A DNA stretch of 64,000 bases. It comes from Pseudoroseomonas cervicalis (GTDB taxonomy: Bacteria > Pseudomonadota > Alphaproteobacteria > Acetobacterales > Acetobacteraceae). The position numbers and the translations under genes were made by a program. The stretch spans positions 2,761,501 to 2,825,500 of the forward strand of contig NZ_JAUTAJ010000004.1 in NCBI RefSeq assembly GCF_030818485.1, given 5' to 3'. Numbering within the stretch: the first letter of the stretch is position 1; each line of letters opens with the position of its first letter. Of this stretch, positions 54,631 to 63,327 are shown one piece after another. Below the pieces are notes generated by a model. The model ran no database searches. It saw nothing but the letters and a program-made list of their open reading frames with translations, and had not been told where the DNA came from.

Positions 54631-55748
54631 GCGCCCCCGCCATGCCCGGCACGCCCCGCCCCCAGCCCGATGCCGCGCCGTCACGGCGCGCCGGGCAATG
54701 GCTGCTGCTGGGCTCCTCGCCCGGCGGCTATGACCATCACTGGATCACCCGCTTCGTCTCCCCGCTGCGGCACCGCTTCTTCGACCTGCACGCCGATTAC
54801 GACCATGACCGCTCGCGCCGCGCGACCTCGGGGCGGCAATGGCTGGACTATCTGCGGCATGCCGCCCGCGGGCTGCGCGCGGCGCGCCTGTCGCGCGATC
54901 CGGGGGCGGGTCTGCTCACCGTCTTCCCGCAGCTGGCGCTGATGGCGGGGCTGCTGAAGCGGCTCTCCGGCAGCCGGCGGCCGATCATCGCCTGGAGCTT
55001 CAACCTCGGCCAGCAGCATGGCGGGGCGAAGGCGAAGCTGGCGCGTTACGGGCTGCAGGCGGTGGAGCGCATCATCGTGCATTCGCGGCGCGAGATCGCT
55101 TCCTATGCCGAGGCCTTCGGCCTGCCGCAGGAGCGCTTCGTCTTCGTGCCCTTCAGCGTCAACGCGCTGAACCCGACGCTGGAGGAAGAGGCGGAAAAAC
55201 CCTTCCTGCTGGCGATGGGCACCGCCAATCGCGACTACGCCACGCTGTTCGCCGCCATGCGGGAGCTGCCTTCGCTGCCGCTGGTCGTCGTCGCCGGGCG
55301 GCACGCGACCGAGGGGCTGGAGCTGCCGCCCAATGTCACGCTGCGCAGCGGGCTCTCGCTCGCCGAATGCCATGTGCTGGCGCAGCGCGCGCGGCTCAGC
55401 GTGGTGCCGACGGCGAACCGCTTCTCCGCCTCCGGCCAGGTGACCTTCATCGAGGCGATGATGTTCGGCCGCTGCTGCATCGTCACCGAATCGATCGGCG
55501 CCGAGGATTACGTGCAGGACGGGGTGAACGGGCTGCTGGTGCCGCCCGGCGATCCGGCGGCGCTGCGCGACGCCATCGCCCGCGCCTGGGGGGACGAGAC
55601 CCTGCGCCAGCGCATCGGCGCCGAGGCGCGGCGCCACGCGCTGGAGCATTGGACGCATGAGGCGGCCTCGCGCCAGCTGGTGGCCTTCTGCGACGCGCTC
55701 TCCGCGCCCCAGCCTGGCCCCGCAGAGACCCGCGCCGCCCGCCCATGA
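54627..55748 (+). CDS. Glycosyltransferase family 4 (GT-B)
   Basis: A 373-residue GT-B enzyme. Middle segment IIVHSRREIASYAEAFGLPQERF, then PFLLAMGTANRDY, and the C-terminal glycosyltransferase-1 domain with FSASGQVTFIEAMMFGRCCIVTES, a variant of the E-x7-E motif, and DGVNGLLVPPGDPAAL. It adds a hexose to the EPS repeat. The start may be GTG at 54627 (GTGA overlap with previous stop) or ATG at 54642. The stop overlaps the flippase start (ATGA). Confidence 0.88.
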   Translation: MSAPAMPGTPRPQPDAAPSRRAGQWLLLGSSPGGYDHHWITRFVSPLRHRFFDLHADYDHDRSRRATSGRQWLDYLRHAARGLRAARLSRDPGAGLLTVFPQLALMAGLLKRLSGSRRPIIAWSFNLGQQHGGAKAKLARYGLQAVERIIVHSRREIASYAEAFGLPQERFVFVPFSVNALNPTLEEEAEKPFLLAMGTANRDYATLFAAMRELPSLPLVVVAGRHATEGLELPPNVTLRSGLSLAECHVLAQRARLSVVPTANRFSASGQVTFIEAMMFGRCCIVTESIGAEDYVQDGVNGLLVPPGDPAALRDAIARAWGDETLRQRIGAEARRHALEHWTHEAASRQLVAFCDALSAPQPGPAETRAARP

Positions 55749-57019
55749 TCGCCAAACTGAAAAAAATCCTGCCGGAGAAGGCGCTGGCGCTCGACATGGG
55801 CGTGCTGTTCAGCGGCTTCACCCTGCAGCTGCTGACGCAGATCGGCTGGCTGGTGCTGGCGCTGCGCGTGCTGGGGCCGGGCGGCTACGGGCTGTTCGCC
55901 AGCCTGACGGCGGTGACCATCGCGCTGTCCAGCCTGGTCGGCCTCGGCAGCGACCAGCTGCTGATCCGCCACGCCGCCGGCGACCGCGAAGCCCTGCCGC
56001 GCTGGATCGGCCATGCGCTGCTCTCGGCGACGCTGACCGGCCTGCCGCTCGGCCTGCTGCTGCTGGCGCTGCTGCCGCTGTTCGAGATCGGCTCGATCGG
56101 GCTCTGGCCGCTCGCCGCGGTGCTGGCGGCGGACCTGCTGTTCGGCCGCTACGCCAATCTCTGCACCATGATCTATATCGCGACGGGCCAGGCCGGGCGG
56201 CAATCGCTGGCCACCGTGCTGATCGGCGCCATGCGGCTGGCCGCCATCGCGCTGGCCTGGGCCGCCCATGCCGCGCTCGGCAGCGGGCTCAGCCTCGGCG
56301 AATGGGCCTTCTGGTATCTCGGCGCCTCGGCGCTGGCCGCGCTCTGCTGCCTGGCGCTGGTGGTGCGCGACCATGGCCGGCCGGTCTTCGCCTGGATCCA
56401 GGGCAGCTGGCGCGAGGGGCTCTCCTTCGCCGCCGAGGGCACGCTGCAGGCCTCGGCCGCCGATCTCGACAAGCCGATCGTGCTGGAACTGGCCGGGCCG
56501 CACGCCGCCGGCCTCTATGCCGCCGCCTTCCGCATCATCGGCACGCTGTACCTGCCGATCCGCGCGCTCGGCTACGCGCTCTATGGCCGCCTGTTCCGCA
56601 TGGCGGCCGGGGACCGCGCCGGCTACGGGCTGCGGCTGCTGCCGGTGGGGCTCGGCCTCGGCCTCGCCGCCGCGCTCGGCGTGCTGGTCTTCGCCGATCT
56701 GCTGCCCTGGATCTTCGGCGCCGCCTATGCCGAGCTGCCGCCGCTGCTGCGGCTGATCTGCCTGACGCCCGCCGCCTATGCCGCCTTCTATATCGGCGCC
56801 GATGTGCTGAGCGCGACCGCCCGCCAGGGCCAGCGCCTGGCCGTGGTGGCGCTCTCGCTCGGGCTGACGCTGCTGCTGTGCTGGATCGCCGTGCCGATCG
56901 GCGGGATCGAGGCGGCGGCGCTGGCCCGGCTGGCGGTGATGGCGCTGACCGCCGCCCTGGTCTGGCTGCTGGCGCTGCGCCGCCCCCCCTCCACCCCCGG
57001 GACCGATCCCGCCGCATGA
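55745..57019 (+). CDS. Polysaccharide flippase (Wzx/MATE-type)
   Basis: A 424-residue membrane protein with about 12 helices. It begins with an amphipathic segment, then LFSGFTLQLLTQIGWLVLALRVLGPGGYGLFASL, a Wzx signature cited in part. DLDKPIVLELAGPHAAGLYAAAFRI (about 240-265) is also typical. It flips lipid-linked EPS repeat units to the periplasm for the Wzy-like polymerase at 46307. Start and stop both overlap neighbours by ATGA, so the plus-arm genes form a tight operon. Confidence 0.9.
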   Translation: MIAKLKKILPEKALALDMGVLFSGFTLQLLTQIGWLVLALRVLGPGGYGLFASLTAVTIALSSLVGLGSDQLLIRHAAGDREALPRWIGHALLSATLTGLPLGLLLLALLPLFEIGSIGLWPLAAVLAADLLFGRYANLCTMIYIATGQAGRQSLATVLIGAMRLAAIALAWAAHAALGSGLSLGEWAFWYLGASALAALCCLALVVRDHGRPVFAWIQGSWREGLSFAAEGTLQASAADLDKPIVLELAGPHAAGLYAAAFRIIGTLYLPIRALGYALYGRLFRMAAGDRAGYGLRLLPVGLGLGLAAALGVLVFADLLPWIFGAAYAELPPLLRLICLTPAAYAAFYIGADVLSATARQGQRLAVVALSLGLTLLLCWIAVPIGGIEAAALARLAVMALTAALVWLLALRRPPSTPGTDPAA

Positions 57020-57984
57020 CCGAGACCCTGCCCAAGCTCGTCACCAGCCCGGCCTGGCACGGCGCCACGCCGCGCCTGTCCATCCTGGTGCCGACCTATG
57101 ACCGCGACATCCGCCCCCTCGCCGCCGAGCTGCTGGCCGACATGGCGGCGCTGCCCGAGCCCGGCACGGTGGAGCTGCTGGTGCTGATCGACGGCAACCC
57201 CGCCCTCACCGGACAGGAAAAAATCCTGGAAGCGGCCGCGCAACGCGGCCAGGCCGCAGGCCTGGCCAACGCACAAAAGAATCTCGGCAGGGCGGGGGCG
57301 CGCAACGCGCTGGCGCGGCTGGCGCGCGGCCAGGTGGTGCTGTTCCTCGATGCCGATGGCCTGCCGGATTCGCCGGGCTTCGTCGGCCGCGCCCTGGCGG
57401 CGGCGGAGGCGCATCCGCGCGATGTGGTCTGCGGCGGCCGCAGCGGCCAGCGCCTGCCCCCCGTGCCGGCGGACAGCCTGCTGTTCCACACCCACAGCCA
57501 GAAGCGCGAATGGCTGCCGGCCGAGACCCGCAACCGCGACCCGGCCGGGAACTTCCTCTCCGCCAATTTCCAGATCGACCGCGACCTCTTCCTCGCCACC
57601 CCCTTCGATGACCGTTTCCGCGGCTGGGGCTGGGAGGACACGGAATGGGCGCTGCGCATCGGCGCCCAGGCGCCGGTGCGGCATGTCGACAACAGCGTCA
57701 CCCATATGGAATTCCACCGCGACGCCGATTGGCTGGGGCGGCTGGACCGCTCGGTCGAGAATTACCGCCTGCTGTTCGAGGCGCATCCGGAGGCCGTGCG
57801 GCGCCACCGCATCTTCCCGATGATCCGCGCGCTGCGGCCGGTCGGCCGGTGGCGCTGGCTGCGGGGGCTGTTGTGGCAACTCGCGCTGTGGCGGGCCCTG
57901 CCGCCATCGCTGCGGCTGCAGATCGCCAAGCTGCGCCAGGCCATGGTCTATGGGGCGATCCTGGAACCGCAAACCTCCCCCTGA
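57016..57984 (+). CDS. Glycosyltransferase family 2
   Basis: A 322-residue GT-A enzyme. LSILVPTYDRDIRPLAAEL at the N-terminus, NLGRAGARNALARLARG, VLFLDADGLPD (the DxD site, about 110-112), then FRGWGWEDTEWALRIG, typical for acceptor recognition. Last gene of the plus-strand EPS operon, its ATG overlapping the flippase stop. Downstream are two repeat hairpins that probably end the transcript. Sugar unknown. Confidence 0.9.
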   Translation: MTETLPKLVTSPAWHGATPRLSILVPTYDRDIRPLAAELLADMAALPEPGTVELLVLIDGNPALTGQEKILEAAAQRGQAAGLANAQKNLGRAGARNALARLARGQVVLFLDADGLPDSPGFVGRALAAAEAHPRDVVCGGRSGQRLPPVPADSLLFHTHSQKREWLPAETRNRDPAGNFLSANFQIDRDLFLATPFDDRFRGWGWEDTEWALRIGAQAPVRHVDNSVTHMEFHRDADWLGRLDRSVENYRLLFEAHPEAVRRHRIFPMIRALRPVGRWRWLRGLLWQLALWRALPPSLRLQIAKLRQAMVYGAILEPQTSP

Positions 57985-57995
57985 CGCGCCCCGCC

Positions 57996-58048
57996 TTGAG
58001 GGGGCTCTGCCCCCTCAAACTCCCCCGGCAGGGGACAGGGTCCCCTGC
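57996..58048. repeat. Two palindromic repeat hairpins after the EPS operon
   Basis: 57996-58018 (10-bp stem TTGAGGGGGC/GCCCCCTCAA) and 58028-58048 (9-bp stem GCAGGGGAC/GTCCCCTGC, loop AGG). Same dispersed family as at 63253 and 8585. They probably work as mRNA ends. Confidence 0.75.
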
Positions 58049-58090
58049 ACCCGCCTTCGGTTTGAGACGATATTTTGTGCCTGTGTCGCC

Positions 58091-58172
58091 ATCACGGGCG
58101 CGTGATTTACTCGGCGCTAACCTCACGAAAGCGAGAGTGACCTCCATCGGAACCCTTCGATGGAGCCCCCCA
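58091..58172 (+). promoter_or_regulatory. Leader with inverted repeat and RBS-sequestering hairpin
   Basis: Inverted repeat ATCACG-GGCG-CGTGAT at 58091-58106. Further on, a perfect 8-bp hairpin CTCCATCG/CGATGGAG spans 58142-58165 with loop GAACCCTT. The GGAG in its 3' arm (58162-58165) is the only ribosome-binding site for the ATG at 58173, so folding should block translation. Confidence 0.5.
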
Positions 58173-58271
58173 ATGCTGCACCGCCTCGGCCTCAAGGCCC
58201 TGTGGAACTGGCTTTCTCCCAATGGCTACCGGCCGGAGCGCCGCTATATGCGGGGCGGCCGCAGCGTCTGA
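58173..58271 (+). CDS. Very small basic peptide gene (32 codons)
   Basis: Encodes a Trp/Tyr/Arg-rich peptide beginning MLHRLGLKALWNWLSP and ending RYMRGGRSV; net charge is strongly positive. The first half could form an amphipathic helix. GGAG 7 nt upstream lies in a hairpin stem. Codon usage agrees with coding. It may be a leader peptide or a small membrane-active protein; there is no known family that I can name. Nothing else between 58272 and 58451 is recognisable. Confidence 0.45.
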   Translation: MLHRLGLKALWNWLSPNGYRPERRYMRGGRSV

Positions 58272-58451
58272 TCCGCCTCATCCCCCGTTGCCCCCTGGCC
58301 CCTCCCGCCTTCAAATACCCGTGCGCCGGGGAGCGGCGATGCAGGGCGGGGGACAGGAATGGGGCGGGGTGAGCAGGGGCGCGGCAGGGCCGCGACAACC
58401 CTGAATCCGGCGGAGTGCCGCGACGGCGCGCCGCATCATTCCGACAGCCGA

Positions 58452-58467
58452 TGTTCCACGTGAAAAC
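58452..58467. other. parS-like site
   Basis: Sixteen bases beginning TGTTCCACGTGAAA, matching the ParB-binding consensus TGTTYCACGTGAAACA at 14 of 16 positions; the last two differ. No parAB genes are nearby. Located in the intergenic region before the ABC operon. Confidence 0.4.
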
Positions 58468-58593
58468 GGCGCAGCCCAGCCTGCCGCGCCGCTTCGCGCG
58501 TTTCGCGTTTCTCCCCGCAGGACCCGACGGTTTTCCGCTTCCAAGCCGGAAACAAAACAGTTTAAGCTTCAAAGAAATAGGGGAGATCGGGAG

Positions 58594-59790
58594 ATGATGG
58601 ACAGGCGTGGCTTCGGGCGGAACGTCCTGGGCGCCGCGGGCGCGCTGGCGGCCGCCCCGCTCTTGGCGCGGCCGGCCCTGGCGCAGGGCGCGCCGCTGAA
58701 GATCGGCATGATCACCACCCTCTCGGGGCCTGGCGGCTATCTCGGCCAGGACATCCGCGACGGCTTCGCGCTGGCCGCCGAGATGCAGGGCGGCAAGCTC
58801 GGCGACACCGCCGTGCAGCTGCTGGTCGAGGATGACGCGCTGCGCCCCGGCCAGGGCAAGCAGATCGCCGAGCGCTTCATGAAGAATGAGCGCATCAGGC
58901 TGCTGACCGGCATCGTCTTCTCCAACGTGCTCGGCGCCGTGGCGCCGGACGTGCTGGATGCCGGCGGCATCTATGTCAGCCCCAACGCCTCGCCCTCGAC
59001 CTTCGCGGGCCGCGAATGCCACCGCAATTTCTGGTCCATCGCCTGGCAGAATGACGGCCTGCATGAGAGCGCCGGCCAGGCCGCCGTCAATCTCGGCTAC
59101 AAGCGCATGTTCATCCTCGCCCCCAACTACCAGGCGGGCAAGGACGCCATCACCGGCTTCAAGCGCCTCTACAAGGGCGAGATCGTGGGCGAGGTCTATA
59201 CCCGCCTCGACCAGACCGACTACGCGGCCGAGATGGCGCAGATCCGCGCCGCCCAGCCCGACGCGGTCTACCAGTTCCATCCCGGCGGCCTCGGCATCGC
59301 CTTCCTGAAGCAGTATGTGCAGGCCGGCCTGCTCGCCAACATCCCGATGGTGCTGGCCGAGCCGTCGATGGACGCGACGACGCTGACCGCGGTGGGCGAT
59401 GCCGCGCTCGGCATCCATGTCACCGCGCATTGGAACACCGATTTCGACAATGCGGCGAACAGGCGCTTCGTCTCGGCCTTCATGGCCAAGCACAACCGCA
59501 CGCCGACCTACTACGCCCAGCATGGCTACGACACGGCGCTCGCCATCGGCGCCGCGCTGGCCGGCACCGGCGGCAAGGTGGACGACACCGAGGCCTTCCG
59601 CCGCGCCATGCTGCCGGCGCGCTTCGAGAGCCCCAGAGGCAAATTCGCCTTCGGCCCCAACCAGCACCCGGTGCAGGACTGGTTCCTGGTGCGCGTCGAG
59701 CGCGGCGCCGATGGCAAGCCCGCTCTGGTGACGAAGGAGCGCGTGCTGGAGAATCATGGCGACGCCTACGCGTCGCAATGCCGCCTCTGA
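58594..59790 (+). CDS. ABC transporter substrate-binding protein (branched-chain amino-acid type)
   Basis: A 398-residue periplasmic binding protein of the LivJ/Peripla_BP_6 family. Twin-arginine-type signal DRRGFGRNVLGAAGALAAAP, cleaved near ALAQ. The mature part starts LKIGMITTLSGPGGYLGQDIRDGF. Such proteins bind amino acids, amides, urea or aromatic acids; the ligand is unclear. GGGGAG upstream of ATG 58594. The preceding AT-richer region TTTAAGCTTCAAAG (58560-58574) may hold the promoter. Heads a five-gene operon with permeases and ATPases. Confidence 0.92.
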   Translation: MMDRRGFGRNVLGAAGALAAAPLLARPALAQGAPLKIGMITTLSGPGGYLGQDIRDGFALAAEMQGGKLGDTAVQLLVEDDALRPGQGKQIAERFMKNERIRLLTGIVFSNVLGAVAPDVLDAGGIYVSPNASPSTFAGRECHRNFWSIAWQNDGLHESAGQAAVNLGYKRMFILAPNYQAGKDAITGFKRLYKGEIVGEVYTRLDQTDYAAEMAQIRAAQPDAVYQFHPGGLGIAFLKQYVQAGLLANIPMVLAEPSMDATTLTAVGDAALGIHVTAHWNTDFDNAANRRFVSAFMAKHNRTPTYYAQHGYDTALAIGAALAGTGGKVDDTEAFRRAMLPARFESPRGKFAFGPNQHPVQDWFLVRVERGADGKPALVTKERVLENHGDAYASQCRL

Positions 59791-59883
59791 CCGGGCCGGC
59801 GCCGGGGCAGCCGCCCCGGCCCACCCTGTCCTGACCGCAAGGACCGGCGGGCGCGGCCCGCCGGCGGCTTTCTGGAGAACCGC

Positions 59884-60798
59884 ATGGCCCTGCTGCTGGA
59901 GCAGCTCCTCAACGGCCTGCAGCTCGGCGTCATGTTGTTCCTGCTGGCGGCAGGGCTGACGCTGGTCTTCGGCATCATGGGCGTCATCAACCTGGCCCAT
60001 GGCTCGCTCTACATGGTGGGCGCCTTCGCCGCCGCCTGGGTGGCGGCGCAGACCGGCTCGGCCTTTCTCGCCTTGCTCGCCGGCCTCGCCGCCGCGGCGC
60101 TGATCGGCATGGTGGTGGAATTCGCCGTGCTGCGCCGCCTCTATGCGCGCGACCATCTGGACCAGGTGCTGGCCACCTTCGGCCTGATCCTGTTCTTCAA
60201 CCAGGCGATGGTGCTGGTCTTCGGCCGCCAGCCGCTTTTCGTCGACATCCCCGGCCCCCTGCGTGGCGCGGTGGAGCTGCTGCCGGGCGTGCCCTACCCC
60301 GCCTACCGCCTGGCCATCATCCTGGTCGGGTTGCTGGTGGCGGCCGGGCTTTACCTGCTGATCCAGCGCACCCGCACCGGCATGCTGGTGCGCGCCGGCG
60401 CCACGCACCGGGAGATGGTGCGCGCCCTCGGCGTCGATGTGCGGCTGCTCTACACGCTGGTCTTCGGCCTCGGCGCGCTGCTCGCCGGGCTGGCGGGTGT
60501 CATGGCCGGGCCGCTCTTCTCCGTGCAGGTCGGCATGGGGGAGCAGATCCTCATCACCACCTTCGTCGTCGTCGTCATCGGCGGCATCGGCTCGGTGCGC
60601 GGGGCGCTGGCCGGCGCGCTGCTGGTCGGCCTCGTCGACACGCTGCTGCGCGCCTATCTGCCGGCCACGCTGCGCAATGTCATGCAGGGGCCGGACGCCG
60701 ATGCGCTGGCCGCCGGCCTCGCCTCCATGGGAGTCTATCTGCTGATGGCGCTTGTGCTGCTGCTGCGCCCGCGCGGCCTGTTCCCCGCCCATGCGTAG
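59884..60798 (+). CDS. livH: Branched-chain-type ABC transporter permease LivH
   Basis: A 304-residue membrane protein with about eight helices. LLLEQLLNGLQLGVMLFLLAAGLTLVFGIMGVINLAHGSLYM is the LivH N-terminus (cited in two parts: residues 3-22, then the FGIMGVINLAHG motif). ALGVDVRLLYTLVF and VVIGGIGSVRGALAGALLVGLVDT complete the signature. It pairs with the LivM-like subunit, whose ATG starts 8 nt inside its end. Confidence 0.94.
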   Translation: MALLLEQLLNGLQLGVMLFLLAAGLTLVFGIMGVINLAHGSLYMVGAFAAAWVAAQTGSAFLALLAGLAAAALIGMVVEFAVLRRLYARDHLDQVLATFGLILFFNQAMVLVFGRQPLFVDIPGPLRGAVELLPGVPYPAYRLAIILVGLLVAAGLYLLIQRTRTGMLVRAGATHREMVRALGVDVRLLYTLVFGLGALLAGLAGVMAGPLFSVQVGMGEQILITTFVVVVIGGIGSVRGALAGALLVGLVDTLLRAYLPATLRNVMQGPDADALAAGLASMGVYLLMALVLLLRPRGLFPAHA

Positions 60799-61528
60799 CC
60801 GCCTGCGCAACCGCCTGCCCTCGCGCGATGCGGTGGCACTCACCCTGCTGCTGGCGCTGGCCATCGCCCTGCCCTGGCTGGCCGAGGCGCTGGGCAGCCC
60901 GGCCAGCATCGCGCTGGCCACCCGCATCGCCATCTACGCCATCGCCGCCAGCGCGCTGAACCTGGCGCTCGGCCATGGCGGCATGGTCAGCTTCGGCCAC
61001 GCCGCCTTCTTCGGGCTCGGCGGCTATGCGGTGGGCATCCTCTACGCCCACTGGTCCTGGCAGGAGCCGCTCTTCGGCCTGATCCCGGGCAGCGTCTCGC
61101 TGCCCGTCACGCTGCTGGCCGCCATCGCCCTCGGCGGCGTCGCGGCCGCGGTGATCGGCGCGCTCAGCCTGCGCACCAGCGGCGTGCCCTTCATCATGAT
61201 CACCCTGGCCTTCGCCCAGATGGTTTTCTTTCTGTTTGTCTCGCTGAAGGCCTATGGCGGGGATGACGGGCTCAGCGTGCGCCGGCAGGGGGAGTTCCCG
61301 GGCCTGTCGCTGCGCGACCCGGCGCAGCTCTACTGGCTCTGCCTCGGCCTGCTGGTCGGCTGGCTGGCGCTGCTGCGGCGCGTCACCCGCTCCCGCTTCG
61401 GCCAGGTGCTGGATGGCGCCCGGCAATCCGAGCGGCGGCTGCGCGCGCTCGGCATCACCCCCTACCCCTACAGGCTGGTGGGCTTCATCCTCTCCGGCAT
61501 GGGCACGGCGCTGGCCGGCGCGCGCTGA
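60791..61528 (+). pseudogene. livM: LivM-like permease, N-terminal fragment (frameshifted)
   Basis: First 245 residues of a LivM permease (usual length about 320-350). It has six helices, with NLALGHGGMVSFGHAAFFGLGGYAVG as family text (in part) and SLRTSGVPFIMITLAFAQMVFF. It stops at TGA 61526-61528 right after LSGMGTALAGAR. The rest (VNQARFVSPDMMHWTKSGE) is in another frame. Removing one GC from the (GC)4 tract at 61518-61525 restores ALAGALMVNQA, so this is a 2-nt insertion or a sequencing error. The fragments overlap as TGATG, so reinitiation could still yield two pieces. Confidence 0.8.
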
Positions 61529-61788
61529 TGGTCAACCAGGCGCGTTTCGTCAGCCCCGACATGATGCATTGGACCAAATCGGGGGAGCTGATGATCATGG
61601 TCATCCTGGGCGGCGTCGGCACGCTGCTCGGCCCGGTCTTCGGCGCCGCCGCGCTGGTCGGCCTCGAATCCCTGCTCTCCGCCTGGACCGAGCATTGGCA
61701 GATCATCCTGGGCCCGATCCTGCTGCTGGTCGTGCTGTTCGGGCGCGGCGGGCTGATGGCGCTGCTGCGCCGGGCGCTGCCGGCATGA
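61528..61788 (+). pseudogene. livM: LivM-like permease, C-terminal fragment (frameshifted)
   Basis: The 86 residues from ATG 61528 continue the LivM domain: VNQARFVSPDMMHWTKSGE, MVILGGVGTLLGPVFGAAALVG and WTEHWQIILGPILLLVVLFGRGG. On their own they form two to three helices and would not be a full permease. The ATG overlaps the upstream TGA by one base. The ATG of livG overlaps its stop (ATGA), so the translation chain continues. Confidence 0.8.
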
Positions 61789-62539
61789 CGCCGCTGCTCT
61801 CCCTCCTCGGGCTGCGCAAGAATTTCGGCGGGCTGCGCGCCACCGACGACCTCTCGCTCACCGTCCTGCCGGGCGAGCTGCACGCGCTGATCGGCCCGAA
61901 CGGCGCCGGCAAGAGCACCGCCATCGGCCAGATCACCGGCGAGATCGCCCCCGATGCCGGGCGCATCCTGTTCGACGGCCAGGACATCACCCGCCTGCCG
62001 GCGGCGCGCCGCGTGCGGCTCGGCCTCTCCCGCTCCTTCCAGATCGTCCAGCTGCTGGACGAGGCGAGCGCCGAGGACAATGTGGCGCTCGCCGTGCAGG
62101 CGCATCAGGGCCATTCCTTCCGCTTCTGGCGCGCCGCCGCCAGCGACGAGACGCTGCGCCAGCCCGCCCGCCTGGCGCTGCTGGAGGCCGGCCTGCCGCC
62201 CGCGCGCTGGGATCTGCCGGTGGCCGATCTCTCCGCCGGCGAGCGCAAGCAGATCGAGCTCGCCGTGGCACTCGCCGCCGAGCCCCGCCTGCTGGTGCTG
62301 GACGAGCCCATGGCCGGCCTCGGCGCCAGCGAATCCCGCGCCATGACCGAGACGCTCGCCCGGCTGAAAGGGAAGATCGCCATCCTGCTGGTCGAGCACG
62401 ACATGGAGGCGGTCTTCGCCCTGGCCGACCGGGTCTCCGTCCTGGTCTATGGCCGCTGCATCGCCACCGGCGCGCCCGAGGCGATCCGCGCCGACCCCGA
62501 GGTGCGCGCCGCCTACCTGACCGAGGAGGAGGAGGTCTG

Positions 62540-62540
<1 letters not shown>
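61785..62540 (+). CDS. livG: Branched-chain-type ABC transporter ATPase LivG
   Basis: A 251-residue ATPase. LGLRKNFGGLRATDDLSL, Walker A GPNGAGKST (39-47 region), signature in LSAGERKQIELA (LSAGE in place of LSGGQ), Walker B LLVLDEPMAGLG, switch His in VEHDM. The C-terminal EAIRADPEVRAAYLTEEEE is typical of LivG. Start ATG 61785 overlaps the previous stop (ATGA). Pairs with LivF to power the permease. Confidence 0.95.
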
Positions 62541-63241
<701 letters not shown>

Positions 63242-63252
63242 CAGCCAAAGCG

Positions 63253-63314
63253 GCAGGGGGCGCTGCCCCCTGCACCCCCGCCGGGGTGGCAGGGCCACCC
63301 CGGACCCCGCCATC
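63253..63314. repeat. Palindrome plus 34-bp dispersed repeat, copy C
   Basis: 63253-63273 is a hairpin with 9-bp arms GCAGGGGGC/GCCCCCTGC. 63281-63314 is base-for-base identical to 3913-3946 (34 bp). Both stand between the ABC operon and the hydrolase gene and probably terminate or stabilise the operon mRNA. Confidence 0.85.
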
Positions 63315-63327
63315 CGAAAGAAATCCG

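Noticed and set aside
60834..60848. Second sigma-54-like match (TGGCACT-N4-CTGC)
   Set aside because: It lies inside the livM coding region with no gene start in a suitable position. It shows that such matches arise by chance here.
58192..60933. Minus-strand open frame of 913 codons over the ABC operon
   Set aside because: Shadow of the binding protein and LivH genes; no recognisable motif.
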